Positions 36,248 to 49,186 are shown, counted from the first letter of the stretch. The stretch is 64,000 nt of DNA from Piper betle (GCA_033002965.1 JAURVB010013345.1:62001-126000), one strand, 5' to 3'. Program-made: numbers and translations. The notes: generated from the sequence alone by a model not told the origin.

Positions 36248-37859
36248 GACGTTATACTTTAAATAAAAAACCATATTTTCAAGTTTCAAGAAGGTTTACA
36301 ATTGATTGCTAGTAAATAATCTTAATTTTCAAACTAAATATTATAAGCAACAAAAATTATTTTTAATACAAATTAACATTTTATTTCATCTAACTAAAAA
36401 CCCAAAACCGTAATCTTTCCAACATATATAGAAATTATTTTTTTTAGAGACTTGGAATAATCAGAATAGCTATTTTGTCTGAAATGAGATTGAGGTACTG
36501 ATACTATTTCATGGGACAGACCAGGGGTAAATTCTAAATTGCCAGGTATTAGCTTAAAGCTGTTTAACTCCCCCTCTATGTTGTCATGTCATTCATTTCG
36601 ATCTTCTGTTTCAAGATGGGAGAAAAATCTAAATGTTGTCTGCCATTTTCTCTGAAACTTTAGGATGAAAATTCAAAACCCTTATAACTACCAAACTCGC
36701 AACGAATTAATGTAATGGAATAGATTATAAATAATTAACCTATCCAGCGTTTGAATATTTTACTGTAACCTAGCTAGTGCCACTGATCAACAGCATTATG
36801 AGAATGAAACCTTACACTATGATGTGCTTCCCTGTCAAATCGGAGGGGGAAATAGTTTGATTCTCATCTAATTTACAAATGCATGGTCAATGGGATGAAC
36901 ACTCTCCTCACTTTAAAAATAGATGTTAGGGGATTTATATCAGGGAAATGAAACCTACATAAGGACTGTCTTCCTACAAAATTAAGTGTTGAAAGGTAAA
37001 CCTAATAATTTGATATTCCAAATGAGAGAAGTTTTGAAAGGTAATTTTTGCATATCATTAGAGCAAGGTCTCATAAATTTCTTGTGCTCAAGTAACTAGA
37101 AGCCTCTTAGAAGGTTTAAAAAATGTTATTTGATGAGGTAGATGAAAGTGAAGTGGCAATGCCAATTAAAAAAGAGCCTAGAAATTTAGAACTAGGTATG
37201 GAATTAGGATCTCATATTAAACTAGCTAAAATACTTGCACAATGCTCGGTTATGATAATCAATAAATATGCAAGAAAAAAATAAAAAATATAAGACAACC
37301 ATACTCGAATTTTTTTTTAATGGACAGTTTATTGAGTCTTTAAAATAATATAAAAATGATAAAAAATAAAATGAAAAACACTATTACATGATTAAATAAA
37401 AAAAAACCAAAAATATACTAAAAATAAAAGAACACAGTTTTTTTTTTAACTTCAATATGAACAGGGTTTTTTTTTAATATGGATTTACAAGAAATTTTTT
37501 TGGTAAAAAAATCAGATTTATATAGAAATTTTCAGATAGAAGGTTCCATGAACCTTTTTATAAGGATGCACATCCCACAAGAACATCTCTTTTAAAGAGG
37601 GTACCCTTTTACAAGGAGATCCATCGTGTGGAAGTATCCTTTTCTAAAGAGTTAATCTACTTAGAAGCAAGGGGAGAAAATAACCCCTCTAGTGTAAATC
37701 TGGGGAAAATTTTCCTTCCCCTATTATAATTAGGTATTAGATGGGATTCCTAGTTTAGTTCTGGTTGGAGACTAGGTGATCCTCCAATATCACATAGTTC
37801 TCCAAATTTTTGATCCCCCTCCATATGTGATCTAACTCCTAGATATATTAGGGAAACTT

Positions 37860-38600
37860 TTATGTTATGCCATAAAATTGATTAAAACATACCATACCAG
37901 ATTTTGTTATTAGAAAATGAGAGAACTGATTTCCCTCCAACACTTGTCTTCAATCACCAAGAAGAGTTTCTCACCTTTATATAACCGTTATAACCTTTGT
38001 ATAAAGGTTATAAGGTTATATAAGGTTTATCTTATATGCCATAATATAAGATATATTAGAGAACTAGATATAAGAATTAACACACGTCTTCTATCACCAA
38101 GGAGAGTTTCTCACCCTTATATAACGGCTATAAGGTTATGTCCATCACACACTCATTCATCATAAAGTTACAATTATTCGGAAAATTACAACTACTTGAA
38201 ATTATGACTATTCGTATTATAACCAACTCATATAGAGATTCATTATTTTTTAATATTTATTTAATCATCTTTATTGTAGGGATCAACATCCAACATAAGT
38301 CCTAAAGTCCTCAAGTATAGAAGTTCATGACTTTTATATTGCTGCCACAAGTTCATTTCCCCTCAGTATATACTACCGTGCAACTTTTAAGCCTTCCACT
38401 TCTTAAACTCGTAAAAAATTGGTAGCAGAGCATATCAAGTGATCTTTAACCTCAACAAGAGTTCCTAAATATTCTGCTAAAGCTTAAATAGCTCAAATTA
38501 AAATATTTTCACCTTCTATTAAGTAGTATTGGTATGATTTTGAAATTATGCTTATGCAAGTAGGAAATCAAAACATCCTCCTAATTAGGGTGCTTGACTC
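37860..38600 (+). mobile_element. Copia-type LTR retrotransposon remnant (LTR 3' part, PBS, gag start)
   Basis: At 38420-38431 TGGTAGCAGAGC differs by one base from the initiator-tRNA-Met primer-binding site of plant Copia elements (TGGTATCAGAGC). About 95 bases downstream a frame reads YWYDFEIMLMQVGNQN, resembling the start of Copia gag. Upstream, 37900-38160 holds two diverged copies of a segment with TTTCTCACC(C)TTATATAAC, a TATA-like sequence plausible for an LTR. No TG...CA boundaries, downstream gag-pol or second LTR were found. Boundaries are approximate. Confidence 0.45.
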
Positions 38601-40739
38601 AGCTGGTTCGGTTAGAACATGTAGTCTACTGTTTGTGGTATCTATGCGTGCTACTATTGGATGCATATCATGTTGCCTTCGTACATGCAAGTGTGAATAA
38701 TATTTGTGTGATCACTTTCTAAAGCAAGAAATTGGTTCATACAACATTAATTTCCTTAACTCGCATGCTTGCTGGTTGCTGTCAATTCTTACCAAACAAA
38801 TCTGTCCGTGAAAGAGGTAAATTTGAGAGCACAAATCCTGATTTTGCAGATATTCTGAGTTGGTCATGTCCATATTAGTTATTATGTTTTTCCATTATAT
38901 CCATAGCTGCTGCTAAATATTGCCAGGAATATGAGGATAATTATTTTTGTTTAAACGATAGCAAAGCACTTTTAATTAAGTCTTTGCCATTGTGTTTTTA
39001 CATACCTGATGCTAAATGCAGGAATATATATATGTAGCTTAAATGAACTTGTTCTTTTGCTTTGCTACATGGTTTGATTTTATTTTCTTTTACTGTATCT
39101 CAGAACCCAGAGTCTTTGTCTGTTATTTTGTAATGATAAAATGCTTCTTTGCAGACAATTGCTACGTTTGCAATATTATTCTGGAGAGAATATGACCAGT
39201 AGATCTGTATTTCTAAAGCAGGTAGCCTTCGTTTTGGTTTAAATTACTATAATTTGTGGAGCTGAAAGATATATATAACTATTACAAGCAGTTAAATTCA
39301 ACTAAATGTGGTAATTTAAACCAATGAGAGTGTTGTTACAGCAAAAGCACTTGTTTTATATAGCAAAACCCAATTTCCTACTGATCGATGGGAATGGCGC
39401 GTGCAAGGAAGTTATTCTAAGTACTATAAACTGCTGCTGTTACCAATTACTCTCTTAATATATATGTTTTGAGGTTTTCTTTACGGAAGTTAATTAATTC
39501 ATCTCGTTGATCGACTTGGCACATATTGTACCATGAATAATTGTCACTCCTATAAGTTTGATCAGTGACGATATGCATTGATGACTGCTTCATTTTTCGT
39601 AAACATTGAGGCATCCCATCGATGTTTAAGAATCTTTTTTCGTGTTGACGTAGCTAGCTTTTGATAAGAGTTTGATAGCACACAAGAACTTGTCCAAACG
39701 TAGACTAACGGTGGTCTGAACGCAGTAAACTATTTTCCTCGGCTTCAGTACTAAATAGGCCGGGGAAAATGTAAAACTTTGTTGAAGATCTTCGTCTTCA
39801 ACTTAATTTGTCGTCTGCTGATGCGGGTTAACTACCATATGAAGCTACAATTGGCTTTCTATGAGAGATATATGTTTGCGTATATCTAGCTACCGCGTTT
39901 CCGATGTATATCTAGAAGAGGGATCTTCTCCCACACGTTTTGAAAGTCAATAAGCTTCTAGTACGATGAGTCCTCTTCCTGTCTGATATAAAAATGCTCG
40001 GTGACTTCGGTTGGTCAATGACTCTTTATAAATGAAGTTTCGAAAATTTCAGATGGCCAAAACAATTTTCTCTGATAACAGCAGTTGGTCGGTCTATGTA
40101 TCTGTTCTCATGGGTAAAAAAAGTGATCCCTTCCCGTATTCCAATTGGTCGCCATGAAATTGCACATCTTGCCATTGTTTACGTTGTTACGCAGGAGGAT
40201 TACTAGCTCACACATGCAGACCGTTACCTACCACATTTAGCGCCAATTTGCTAGATGAGTCTTGAGGAGCATCTTCACCTTGATTGAAGTGAAAATATCT
40301 GTCAAGTGAAAATGCAACTAATAATTAATATTTCGATATACACTTGAAACATATATTGGCATTTACAAATAAGCATAAATATCTATTACTATTGAATTGT
40401 GAATGTTTAGTCAACCGCTATTAAATCGTGAATATAGAGATAAATTCCTTTATTAATATCAAAGAAAATAAAAATTGTCATATATTGCCCAGTGTATGCA
40501 TGCATGGAGGCTAGGGTAGCGCCAGAGCCAACAGTGCCAATATGGACCTACTAATTCTACGAAAGTTGTTAAATGCACCCCTGTTGGTGTATGCAATATG
40601 TAGGGCCGTGCCAGAAGTAGCACTGGTATTGTACAGACCCCACCACAACATCTAGTGTACAAGAGCGTGAATACGTGATAGGAGTCTAGATATCTATACT
40701 CCATAGTAAAAAACGATTAAAATACATTTCATACGAAAA

Positions 40740-40990
40740 GGTCCAGTGTTCGTTATTTTTAATTTTTTATTAATAAGAATTTATCTAATTTTCTTGAAAA
40801 AATATATAATAAAAAAATCAAATAATCATCATTGATCTTTTTATTTAAATAAGATATATCTTTAAATTTAATCTCAATTTATATTTAAGATATTAAATTA
40901 TTATAATATATTTTATTATTTAATAAAAAATTATATATATATAATTGAATTTTATTCGGTATTATGGGATATCTTTCTTAGTATATATAA
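40740..40990. repeat. AT-rich dispersed repeat, family B copy 1
   Basis: Shares an ordered series of words with 51590-51840: TCTATCTAAT or TTATCTAATT, TTCTTGAAAAAA, AATAATCATCATTGATCTTT, GATATATCTTTAAA, TCAATTTATATTTAA and the terminal GGATATC. Orientation is the same. No coding capacity. Confidence 0.45.
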
Positions 40991-42579
40991 AAATTTTATC
41001 TTAGATATTAATTATTAATTGGTCCTTAATAATTCAAAAGGAAAAAGAAAAAAGAAAAAGAATATGAAAGGAATGAACTGGTCCCCAGCTAGTTAACTTC
41101 GTGATAAATAATTAGGACTTAATTTATGACAAATATTTCTAGATTCCAACCTTTCGTAATTAATTTGACTGTGTCATGTTCCAAGGTCCAATTGCCAACC
41201 TCGTGAGCAGAAAAGGCAGAACGGACAATCGAATATGGGAGAGAGGGGAGAACGACGGACTGGTGACTGGTGAGGTGAAGAAGACAACGCGATTTTAGAT
41301 GAGTACAATTCTTTTTTCTGTTAATTTTCTCCAATCTTTTGTCATTTGTGGAAGTCCGAAAGAGGTTGTAGATAAGACACTGGCAATCTCGCGAACGATT
41401 TAGTGCAGTGCAACAAATGAGGGATGCTCCAAATTAGCTAGTCGGTCGACAAAGCTAGCAGTGCCGGTCATTTGACACAGATAGTTCTACTTTTAAGATC
41501 TTTAATGAGAAATTATGATATGAAAGTCTTCCAGCTCACGCTTCAATAACTTAATGGTAATGGGTAGGGACGAGGAGCCGGGCGACGTACATGACGTGAT
41601 ATGGTTTTATTAAATTACCTTTTATTTTAACGCAGTGTACGCCCTAGAAAGCTACCCACCTTTAAACGATTTTATTTTTCTACGTGTAGTTTCTCTATTA
41701 AATGGGGCTGGTGGGTGGACCCAGATTTATTTATTAACGCATGAAGGAGAACGATGGAGCTGGTTATGAGTTTGATTTGATGGAAAGCAACGAGACCTTG
41801 CGTGCATTCCATATGTTTTCTTCGAGAGATTTTTACCCACGGAAGCAGACTATTTTTTGATATTTGTAATAGGAAAATCAAGTAATATAAGTATTAAAAT
41901 ATTATTATTTACAAAATAAAAAAATCAATTAAAATAAAATTAAAAACAGATTTAATTTGGAGCTGCCGATTAGCCGCCCCCCGTCCTGGGACAGCCAAGG
42001 CGCCCCTGAGCAGAGGGTAGTAGATCCGAGCAGTTTTAGCTAGCCTTGGCTCAGCTCTCAGCAACAAAAAAATATTTTTTTAGGTAGGGGCGATTAAATC
42101 AGCCACCCCCGCACACGAGCTACCGGCGATCATGTATTTTACAAATATATATTCTGTTTAAAAGTGATGGCAGGGCTGGCGAAGCTGCCAAATCCGGCCA
42201 CCCCAAGGCCGGGGGAGTTCTTATCCGTCGCCCATTGACAGCTAGTTATTCAAAAAGAGAAATTAGTTGTTTTAACCTTGGGCGTCATCACCGTGATGTC
42301 ATTTCTCTGCACCTTGTAAATCCTCATCCACTTGTGGACCCCTGTTCATTATGTAGCACCGGAGCCTTAGAAGTTGGCCATTATTGAGTTGAATAAGAAC
42401 ACATATACAGTGCCCTCTGTTTTGGTGTAAACTCTTCTTCATTTTTTCTTTTCAAGAATAAACAAGTCCTCTTCATCTTTTTCCGTGATGAGGTCATTGT
42501 TGATTGATCTTCTCTTATCTTTCCTTCTTCATTTATTCCAATTTCTTCGCCCTTAAAAAGCCAAGGTTTCTTCATAGCT

Positions 42580-43149
42580 ATGTCCTTGCACCAGCTGCAA
42601 AGTAGTAAGGCAAACAAATTATCAATTAGTAAAGGTTCACCGGCCATGGACACAGACAGAGAAAGCAGATCAGACGCCGCTCAACGGAAGAAGAAAGCAA
42701 CCAAAACGGCAGCCGCTGTCAAGCTAGCCAAGACGACGAAGAAGAAGCCCATCAAGGTGGTGTACATCTCCAATCCGGTGAAGTTCACCACAAGCGCCTC
42801 CGAGTTCCGGGCCCTGGTGCAGGATCTCACCGGCCGAGACTCAGATCTACCTTGCGACATGGACAATCACGTCTTCTCGCCCCCCGACGTGCTGGAACCG
42901 GAGGGCAAGGCTGAGACCAGCACAGCGGCCTCCCTTAGCCCGGAGCTCAATAATATTGCCACGCCTGTGATCAGTGGTAGTAGTACTATTGATTGTCCTC
43001 ATCGTCAGCATCAACAACCCAGCAGCAGCAGCAGCAGCTTGGAGCTACTGCAGGAAGGATTTAGCCCACTCGTGTTGGAGGGCTTCAATGATTTCATGTC
43101 GTCTTCTTTCCTTTACGATTTACAGGAGCTAGCTTCACCCTCTGAATAA
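42580..43149 (+). CDS. SIB1-like VQ-motif protein, copy 2
   Basis: Intronless, 189 residues from the first ATG or 167 from MDTDRESRSD at 42646, which has the stronger context (GCCATGG). The basic tract (AKTTKKKPIK) and VVYISNPVKF precede the VQ motif FRALVQDLTG, residues 54-63 of the shorter form. A His/Gln/Ser-rich stretch and the hydrophobic tail LVLEGFNDFMSSSF follow, parallel to copy 1. Expected role, as for SIB proteins: co-regulator of WRKY transcription factors in defence, with possible plastid targeting. The 22-residue N-terminal extension is weakly basic and could be a targeting region or simply untranslated. Confidence 0.88.
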   Translation: MSLHQLQSSKANKLSISKGSPAMDTDRESRSDAAQRKKKATKTAAAVKLAKTTKKKPIKVVYISNPVKFTTSASEFRALVQDLTGRDSDLPCDMDNHVFSPPDVLEPEGKAETSTAASLSPELNNIATPVISGSSTIDCPHRQHQQPSSSSSSLELLQEGFSPLVLEGFNDFMSSSFLYDLQELASPSE

Positions 43150-45858
43150 AAATTAATATTAGCTTCGACTCATGAGCGATTAATTTTTACGAGTGTTTGC
43201 ATATATATAATATCTATCCCCCGTGTTTGGGATTGAATATTTGCAAAGTATATATTTGCTGCGGGCAGGCACCTTGTATTTATCTAGTAAATATTTCTAG
43301 TAGCATATACTGTCTTAATTTCTCAACTCTTAATTAACGAATAAAGACCCATGTGTGAATTGTTGTATTACTTGCATATTTTGCCTAGCTTATTGAGATT
43401 GATTATAGTTAAACAATGCAAAACAGTACTTTCATGGTCGCATATCATGTACATCTCAAGATTTTACTAATGGGCAGATTATAAGGCTGGTTTTGCATTT
43501 TCGGTCATGTTTGGTTTGGAGCTCTGGTATTAATTTAGGCTCTTGATGAAGAGATAAGGTCAGAAAATAGTAAATAGTTTACATCGAACTAATGAGTTAA
43601 TGAGCTACATTAAGTATCATCCAAACCTTTTACCAAAGCATCCAGCGTCGTAGCATTAATTTTTAGAAACTTAGAAAATGCTTTTGTATACGGTTGCGAG
43701 TGTATATACATTTCTGTTTTGTTTGCTAAAGATGGGTGAAGGTGCGTACGTATTCTTCCGGATGAAGTTCTTGACAAGGAAGCTGGATAAGTGGTGCAAG
43801 ACAAGCGCGCCTGTCCCCCAGAGAAATATAATTAAGAGGAAAATGTGAGTGTTTATATATTTTTATTAATTGAGTGTAAATTTTCTGATGTTAAATTAAG
43901 AAATCACAGAATATGAAAGGTTCTGTAGAATTATTAAATGCAACATTGTTTTTCACTTCATTCTCATACAAATGCTCAGATCTGAAGCGCCATGTATATT
44001 ACACTTCTAGAATATACTTCTTTTCACTTCTAGAATATACTAAATGTATAATATTACACTTCTGAAGCACCATGTATATGATCAAATTACTAGTGGGCAT
44101 TCAGTATATATTAACCAAACTGGTTTGTCAAAGAACTGCAGATGGTAGTTTTCCTTCTCTTCATGTCATCTCCAACCCTTTCTTCTCGCACGCTAATCAA
44201 AACTATTTATGAGCTGCTCCGCCGCTGGATGCTTAAGACAGTGGAACTTAGAACCATCGCCAACTAAAATAGAGATCGAGCTTGAACTGCTTGTGGACTT
44301 TCTGTCTGGATGGTTCCTGAACTGGCACGATATGCTAGCTTAAAATCAAGCTCCGATTAGTTATATTTCCTATACTGTAACACTTTTATATATCCACATT
44401 CTTTTATATATCCACATTTATTGTGGACAATCGGTTAGATTTTATTAAATTTCATATCAAATCATCGTACCTGAAGACCTTAGGCCATAAGAGAAACTAG
44501 AATCATCTTGACCACCTTAGGTTTTGATCTTCTGAATTTAAGATGAGTATTCCAAAACCTACATTCTAGACAATGAGATGCAAGAACGAAACTGCTTATT
44601 TATTCAAAGATCATAACCTCATTATTTATAACTGTAATTTCATAAATTCATTTTCACCCATCACGAAAAAAGATATATGAAAAAATATCTACGCATTAAA
44701 TTTTACACCTTGCCCATAACCTTTCACTTTAGTAGATCAATTTAATTTATACCAACCTTATATAATAACATATGACACAATTCTTAATTCACGTATATAT
44801 TTATGTCCAACATCCTACACAATCTTCTATAATTATTTGTATATTAAAAAAGATAATAATATGAGCTCATTCAGTCATTCTTGAATGGGAGCTTTAATTT
44901 CTTCAATTGATTTAATTTGGGCTCCACTGCTGGGACGAATTTCTTCTTCAGCATTTATGTCTTTAGAACCACAAAGATAACAATCGTATATATTTCATAT
45001 GTTCAAGTCACGGCCTAATTAGATGGGATTCCCACTTTTAAAATTTTTTTCCAGGCTAGATGGGATTACTACTTAATAAGCTAAGGAGAGATGAAGGTAG
45101 TAATTTAGCGATGAGAGAGAGAGAAAGAGAGAGGAGAGAAAAATCATGTCACGAGTCATGTAAGTGTCTAATTTTACACTTGGTGTCTTTTGGTTATAAT
45201 CAACTAGTCATGAATTACATATCCTGACACATTCTGTTAATTAACAATGGATGTGACAAGAGAAAAGACGGCCGCATAATCAACTAGTTCTACCTTCTAA
45301 GTGAGGTTGCCAGTTCTATACTTGTTGAAAAAAATACAATCTTCTAATGATGCCCTATAAAATGAAAAAAACGCCACTGGCTAATTAAAAGCAATTTCGG
45401 ATTATAAATGTTTATCATTGAATTGAATCAATTGAATGCAGAGTACATGACTTATTATGAACTTGGTACATTATTTTTTGGAACTTGACATATAATTTAT
45501 GCTATAAAATTGTAACTGTGTGAGAACTGGTAAGTGACACTCTCTCGCATTAAATGAAATCCTAATTCACTCTCCGAAGAAACGCATTCATTCATAAATC
45601 ATATCTCCACTGTATCTAAGTTCAGAAGTATTGCAGCAAATTGGAATTAGAATTAAAATGCACCATATTATTAGGAAGCTCTAGAGTCTCGCAGCCCTTC
45701 GCAATTCCATAAACTTTCTCTCTATATATTCTCATGATCATCATTGACCTTTCAATATGTATATATAAGTATATGATCTCTTCGTCTGGCCATGCCTGTA
45801 ATTAATATCCCTAACGACGGTGGCCTTCGCCGCGCGCACCCGTGTGCCCACGCCGGCA
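43150..45858. other. Intergenic between VQ copies 2 and 3
   Basis: AT-rich. Contains small local duplications, for example CTTTTATATATCCACATT twice near 44384 and 44401 and a doubled CACTTCTAGAATATACT near 44002 and 44026. A GA-rich tract lies at 45114-45140. No gene recognised. Confidence 0.5.
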
Positions 45859-46195
45859 ATGGACAAGAAGCGCGGTAAGCAGCTAGAGTTGAGAGTGAAT
45901 GGCAAGAAGACGAAGAAATATGAGATGAAGCCTATGCATCGTACCACCCTCGGAGGGAAACTTCAATCGGGCAATGTCGTCATTGCCAGTGCTACTCCAG
46001 CATCTTACCGGCAAAGAATCTTCCGTTGGGGCCGAGCAGCTGCTTCACCAGCCCGACACCGGCAGCGGCAGCCCTCTTGGGGAGCTTCCCCAATTGATTT
46101 CATGGGAGGATTTACCCGCAGAGGAGGAGACCAACGCCGCAGGTGATCAAATGCTTGAACAACTACGCGATGATGATCTGAGACGTCATTTGTGA
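45859..46195 (+). pseudogene. Probable decayed third VQ-like copy
   Basis: From 45859 one frame gives MDKKRGKQLELRVNGKKTKK followed by YEMKPM, like the basic pre-motif region of the two upstream VQ genes. About 60 bases later a different frame (from 45974) gives SSLPVLLQHLTGKESSVG, close to the VQ motif but with LLQ in place of LVQ, then an acidic tail ending DDDLRRHL. The two parts are in different frames and the conserved VVYISNP block is not legible. Its position near two intact SIB-like genes supports common origin. It could instead be an unrelated chance ORF pair. Confidence 0.4.
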
Positions 46196-46883
46196 TTCTG
46201 CTGCCGCATGGCATAACTTCGTGGATTCTCTCCCATGAGTTTGCCGGCACTTGAATATATATATATATCTTCCGGCTAGTTTTGCTTGCTTGATATGCTT
46301 CAATCAATTAGTTGCAGGATCAGTTAGCGCTATATTCGTTCGCTTTTGCCTTTTTTTTTGATGGAGTGCTTGCTCTCCGAAATCTAGGTTTCATGTCCAT
46401 GATTGACGTATATTAAGCATATACAATTTCATCATTAATTTTTTCAGCAAAGTTAATTCGGGCCAGCCTTTTAATTTCTGGAAAATTACTTCTCTTCTTT
46501 TTTGTTAATGAAATAGCTAAGACATCTTCTAAGAAAACAAAATGTGAGGTAGGGGCCTCCTCTTAACCCAAATTGACTAATTACTTTGAGAGAACTTCCT
46601 ATCTACATTTAATATGAATGTCCCATGACAAATTATCGTGTTAAATATTTTATTACTAACTTTTGTCACTAATCTCTGTGACATAAATTTTGATACCCCT
46701 GTTAAGGCCGTAACGAGAGACGTAATTCTGTGACAAAATTGTTGTGATATAAAGTTACTTATTCTAACAGAAGTGTAAACAGGTTAATTGATTACGTAAA
46801 TCTTGGAAAAGCAAAAGTGCAAAATTAGGTGAATGGAGTGAAGCCCGTATGATTTATCAGACCATACAAGAAACACCCGCAAG
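46196..46883. other. AT-rich intergenic DNA
   Basis: No gene or clear element. A short AT dinucleotide run lies at about 46254-46268. Confidence 0.5.
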
Positions 46884-46891
46884 TATACACG

Positions 46892-47395
46892 CAGGGCTGC
46901 TCACGGGCCGGTTACCGGCTCGTTTATGCTTGTTACGAGTTTGGATTTTTTATCTGAATTAGGCCTTTAAAAATTTAAGTTCGAGTTGGGCTTCCTAGAA
47001 TATGAGAGAATTGAGATCAACCCGAGCCTGTATAAAAGATATTTTCAAGCCTTTTCGAGCTTTTTGATTAGGGTATGGGAGAAGGAGTGGCAACGGTGAT
47101 TCGTGATAAAGTAGGGTTTTGGAGAAGTAGTGTAAAACCCAAGTTTGGGTTAGGGTTTTACCTTCTTGTAGTTTATTCGATTTGGGCCAGTCTTGAGTTG
47201 ATTTGAACTAGCTTGAGCCAGATTAGTTTTTAGACCATGAATATGGATCAGTTTTTAGACCATGAGTATGAGGCCCGACATACAGATAATAGTTTTAGTT
47301 AGGCTACAATAAAACACAAGTTATTAGTGTATATAATGAGTATGAGGCCCGACATACATATAATATCTTGAGTTAGGCTGCACAAGTTATCAGCG
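46892..47395. mobile_element. Candidate hAT-like element with 8-bp target duplication
   Basis: Begins CAGGGCTGCTCACGGGCCGG, a terminus typical of hAT-type elements. The 8-mer TATACACG occurs immediately before it (46884-46891) and again at 47396-47403. The right terminus (TTATCAGCG) does not form a good inverted repeat, and it lies inside a tandem duplication, so the right boundary is doubtful. No coding sequence. Confidence 0.35.
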
Positions 47396-47403
47396 TATAC
47401 ACG
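47264..47403. repeat. Tandem duplication, about 70-bp unit
   Basis: The unit starting GAGTATGAGGCCCGACATAC occurs at 47264 and again at 47338. Both copies continue through TTAGGCT and CACAAGTTAT with several differences. A smaller repeat (TTTTTAGACCATGA) precedes it at about 47226 and 47252. Confidence 0.7.
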
Positions 47404-47649
47404 AGGTATACATATGATTTTTATGGGTTAACTAGGGTTTATGTCTAGATTTAGGTTGTTGCAGAGTTTAGAATTCGTTTGGAATTTTTACGGTATTTTA
47501 TTTGCATGCATGTTAAGCGTTTAAAATATATAATATTTACCCATATTTTTAATATGATTTTGTACTTTTCGGGTGTAAACATTATTAATTAAGTAATATT
47601 TTATTTTATTTTTTTAGTTAATTAATATTTTATTATATATGCTTAACTT

Positions 47650-48650
47650 TGATGTTTTAATGCAGAAAAAGATGAATAAATTAAGCTTTAGATTTAATTG
47701 GTCATGACACTTGGCCCCACCCAATGGCTACAATTTATAGTGTTCAATGGAGTCGAACAGTTGGAAACTTGAAGGGACATTATAATTAATTTGACTACGT
47801 CGATTTGTGAACACTCTCTTCAAATTCTTGTATCTCCACTTCTATATAAAAGGGTGGTCATTTGTTATTGATCATATCTCATCTCTTAGCTTCAGAGTGT
47901 AGTGAAAGTAGTAGTTTTAGTTTTTGTAATTTCTTTCTCTTTTATAATATAAATTAGTTTCTTCTTTATAATGTTTTCTATTTTTATTATGGAGTAGTTC
48001 TTAGAAGAATGGAACTTAACATGATTTAATTGAATTTATTTCAAGCTTTTACTCTTTTATTCAATCGTATTGTCTGAATTATCATATTCTAAATGCTAAG
48101 AGTAGATTGATCACCTATTTCTTAGATCATGAGGTTTAATTAGATTTCTGGAGAAATTAATTAGATTAGTCATCGGTAATTCATCATACGTCTTTTGACT
48201 TGTTTGTCATTGTGGTCGGAAGATACACAACACCGTATGCGGTTGTAAGGCAATTCTTAATGCGTTATTTTGTTGATTAATCAATTATCACCGGGAGTTA
48301 GAAATTGAGGCAAAATAATAGAAGCATGAAGGAACGGGAGCCACCATGTCATATAATTATCCTAGATCGAAAATTCGAGGGAATAAAAGATAAGAGTAAG
48401 ATTTGATGAAGATTAAATTCATGTTAAGGGAAATTCGACTCTAGAACGAGTTTTATTATTTTAACGTTTCCTTTTATTTAAAGTTATTATTTATATTTAG
48501 CTAAGTCAATTATTTTTATTTTTCTCTTAATATTATTTTCTTTAATTAATTTAAGGAAATTCATTTCTTTGTGGGAACGATACTCGAATTTATCATTATA
48601 TTACTTGTTTCGACCATGTATACTTGCATGTTATTGAAAATAGTCTAACA
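47650..48650 (+). mobile_element. 5' LTR of an Athila/Tat-like Gypsy remnant (left edge approximate)
   Basis: A TATA box (TCTATATAAAAGGG) lies at 47841-47854. The right end reads CGATACTCGAATTTATCATT, ATTACTTGTTTCGACCATGT, then TCTAACA just before a primer-binding site, the usual end of these LTRs. The left boundary is a guess from length and TATA position. Confidence 0.55.
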
Positions 48651-48656
48651 AGTTTT

Positions 48657-48674
48657 TGGCGCCGTTGCCGGGAG
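48657..48674 (+). other. Retrotransposon primer-binding site (tRNA-Asp type)
   Basis: TGGCGCCGTTGCCGGGAG matches the tRNA-Asp-type primer-binding site (TGGCGCCGTTGCCGGGGA) of many plant LTR elements at all but one base. It follows the predicted LTR end after six bases. Confidence 0.75.
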
Positions 48675-48826
48675 ATCGAATTTTCTTAGTTAATTTAGGA
48701 TTATAATTTTGAGTGTTTTTCTTTTCTTTTTAGATTTTAGTGTCTAATTATTATTTTTTTTAAAAGGAAAAAATAAACTATATCATTGTCTTCTTCCTTC
48801 TATTATTTATTATCATTTGTTTATTA

Positions 48827-49186
48827 GTGCGGTCACCCTTGTCTTCTTGTGATTTAAAGATTGAAAGGACTTTGAGAAACTTATGTGCCCCTGGAAGAAG
48901 AGCACAAGAACAAATAGAGGAAGAAGCCATGCATTCATGGAGGACTACCAGAGTTTTAGAATTAGATGCACTTACTACTTTATCTGCTCAGGTCAGTGAT
49001 TTAACTAATGAAGTTCAAATTCTTAATATACAGAGACAGGTTAAGGCTGTAGAACTAATGTGTGAATGGAGTGGACAAGGACATTTTACAGGTCAATGTG
49101 CAACAGATCAAGTTAACTACGTAGGCAACTTTATTATGAACAAAAATCCCTATTCCAACACCTATAATGTGGCCTTCAGTACCCTT
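48827..49186 (+). pseudogene. Athila/Tat-like gag fragment, interrupted
   Basis: An open frame starts near 48827 and encodes DLKIERTLRNLCAPGRRAQE, then a zinc-knuckle-like CEWSGQGHFTGQC and the Athila/Tat signature VNYVGNF followed by NPYSNTYN. The second knuckle Cys is replaced by Ser. Expected downstream gag sequence (a W-R-N-H-P-N-F type motif) does not follow; instead the frame runs into an unrelated 2-kb insert. This is retrotransposon-derived, not a host gene. No protease, RT or integrase was found. Confidence 0.7.

Larger units (their letters stand above)
33641..42579. other. Long AT-rich intergenic region between VQ genes
   Basis: About 9 kb with no supported host gene. It includes a Copia-type remnant near 38 kb, a short tandem duplication at 36199-36247 and a copy of repeat family B near 40.8 kb, each listed separately. 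A GC-richer block at 41950-42240 has no recognisable coding or element structure. Remaining open frames are short and featureless. Confidence 0.5.

Noticed and set aside
37917..38165. 82-codon ORF in the Copia-like region
   Set aside because: It spans two copies of a short internal repeat in LTR-like sequence; the translation has no domain.
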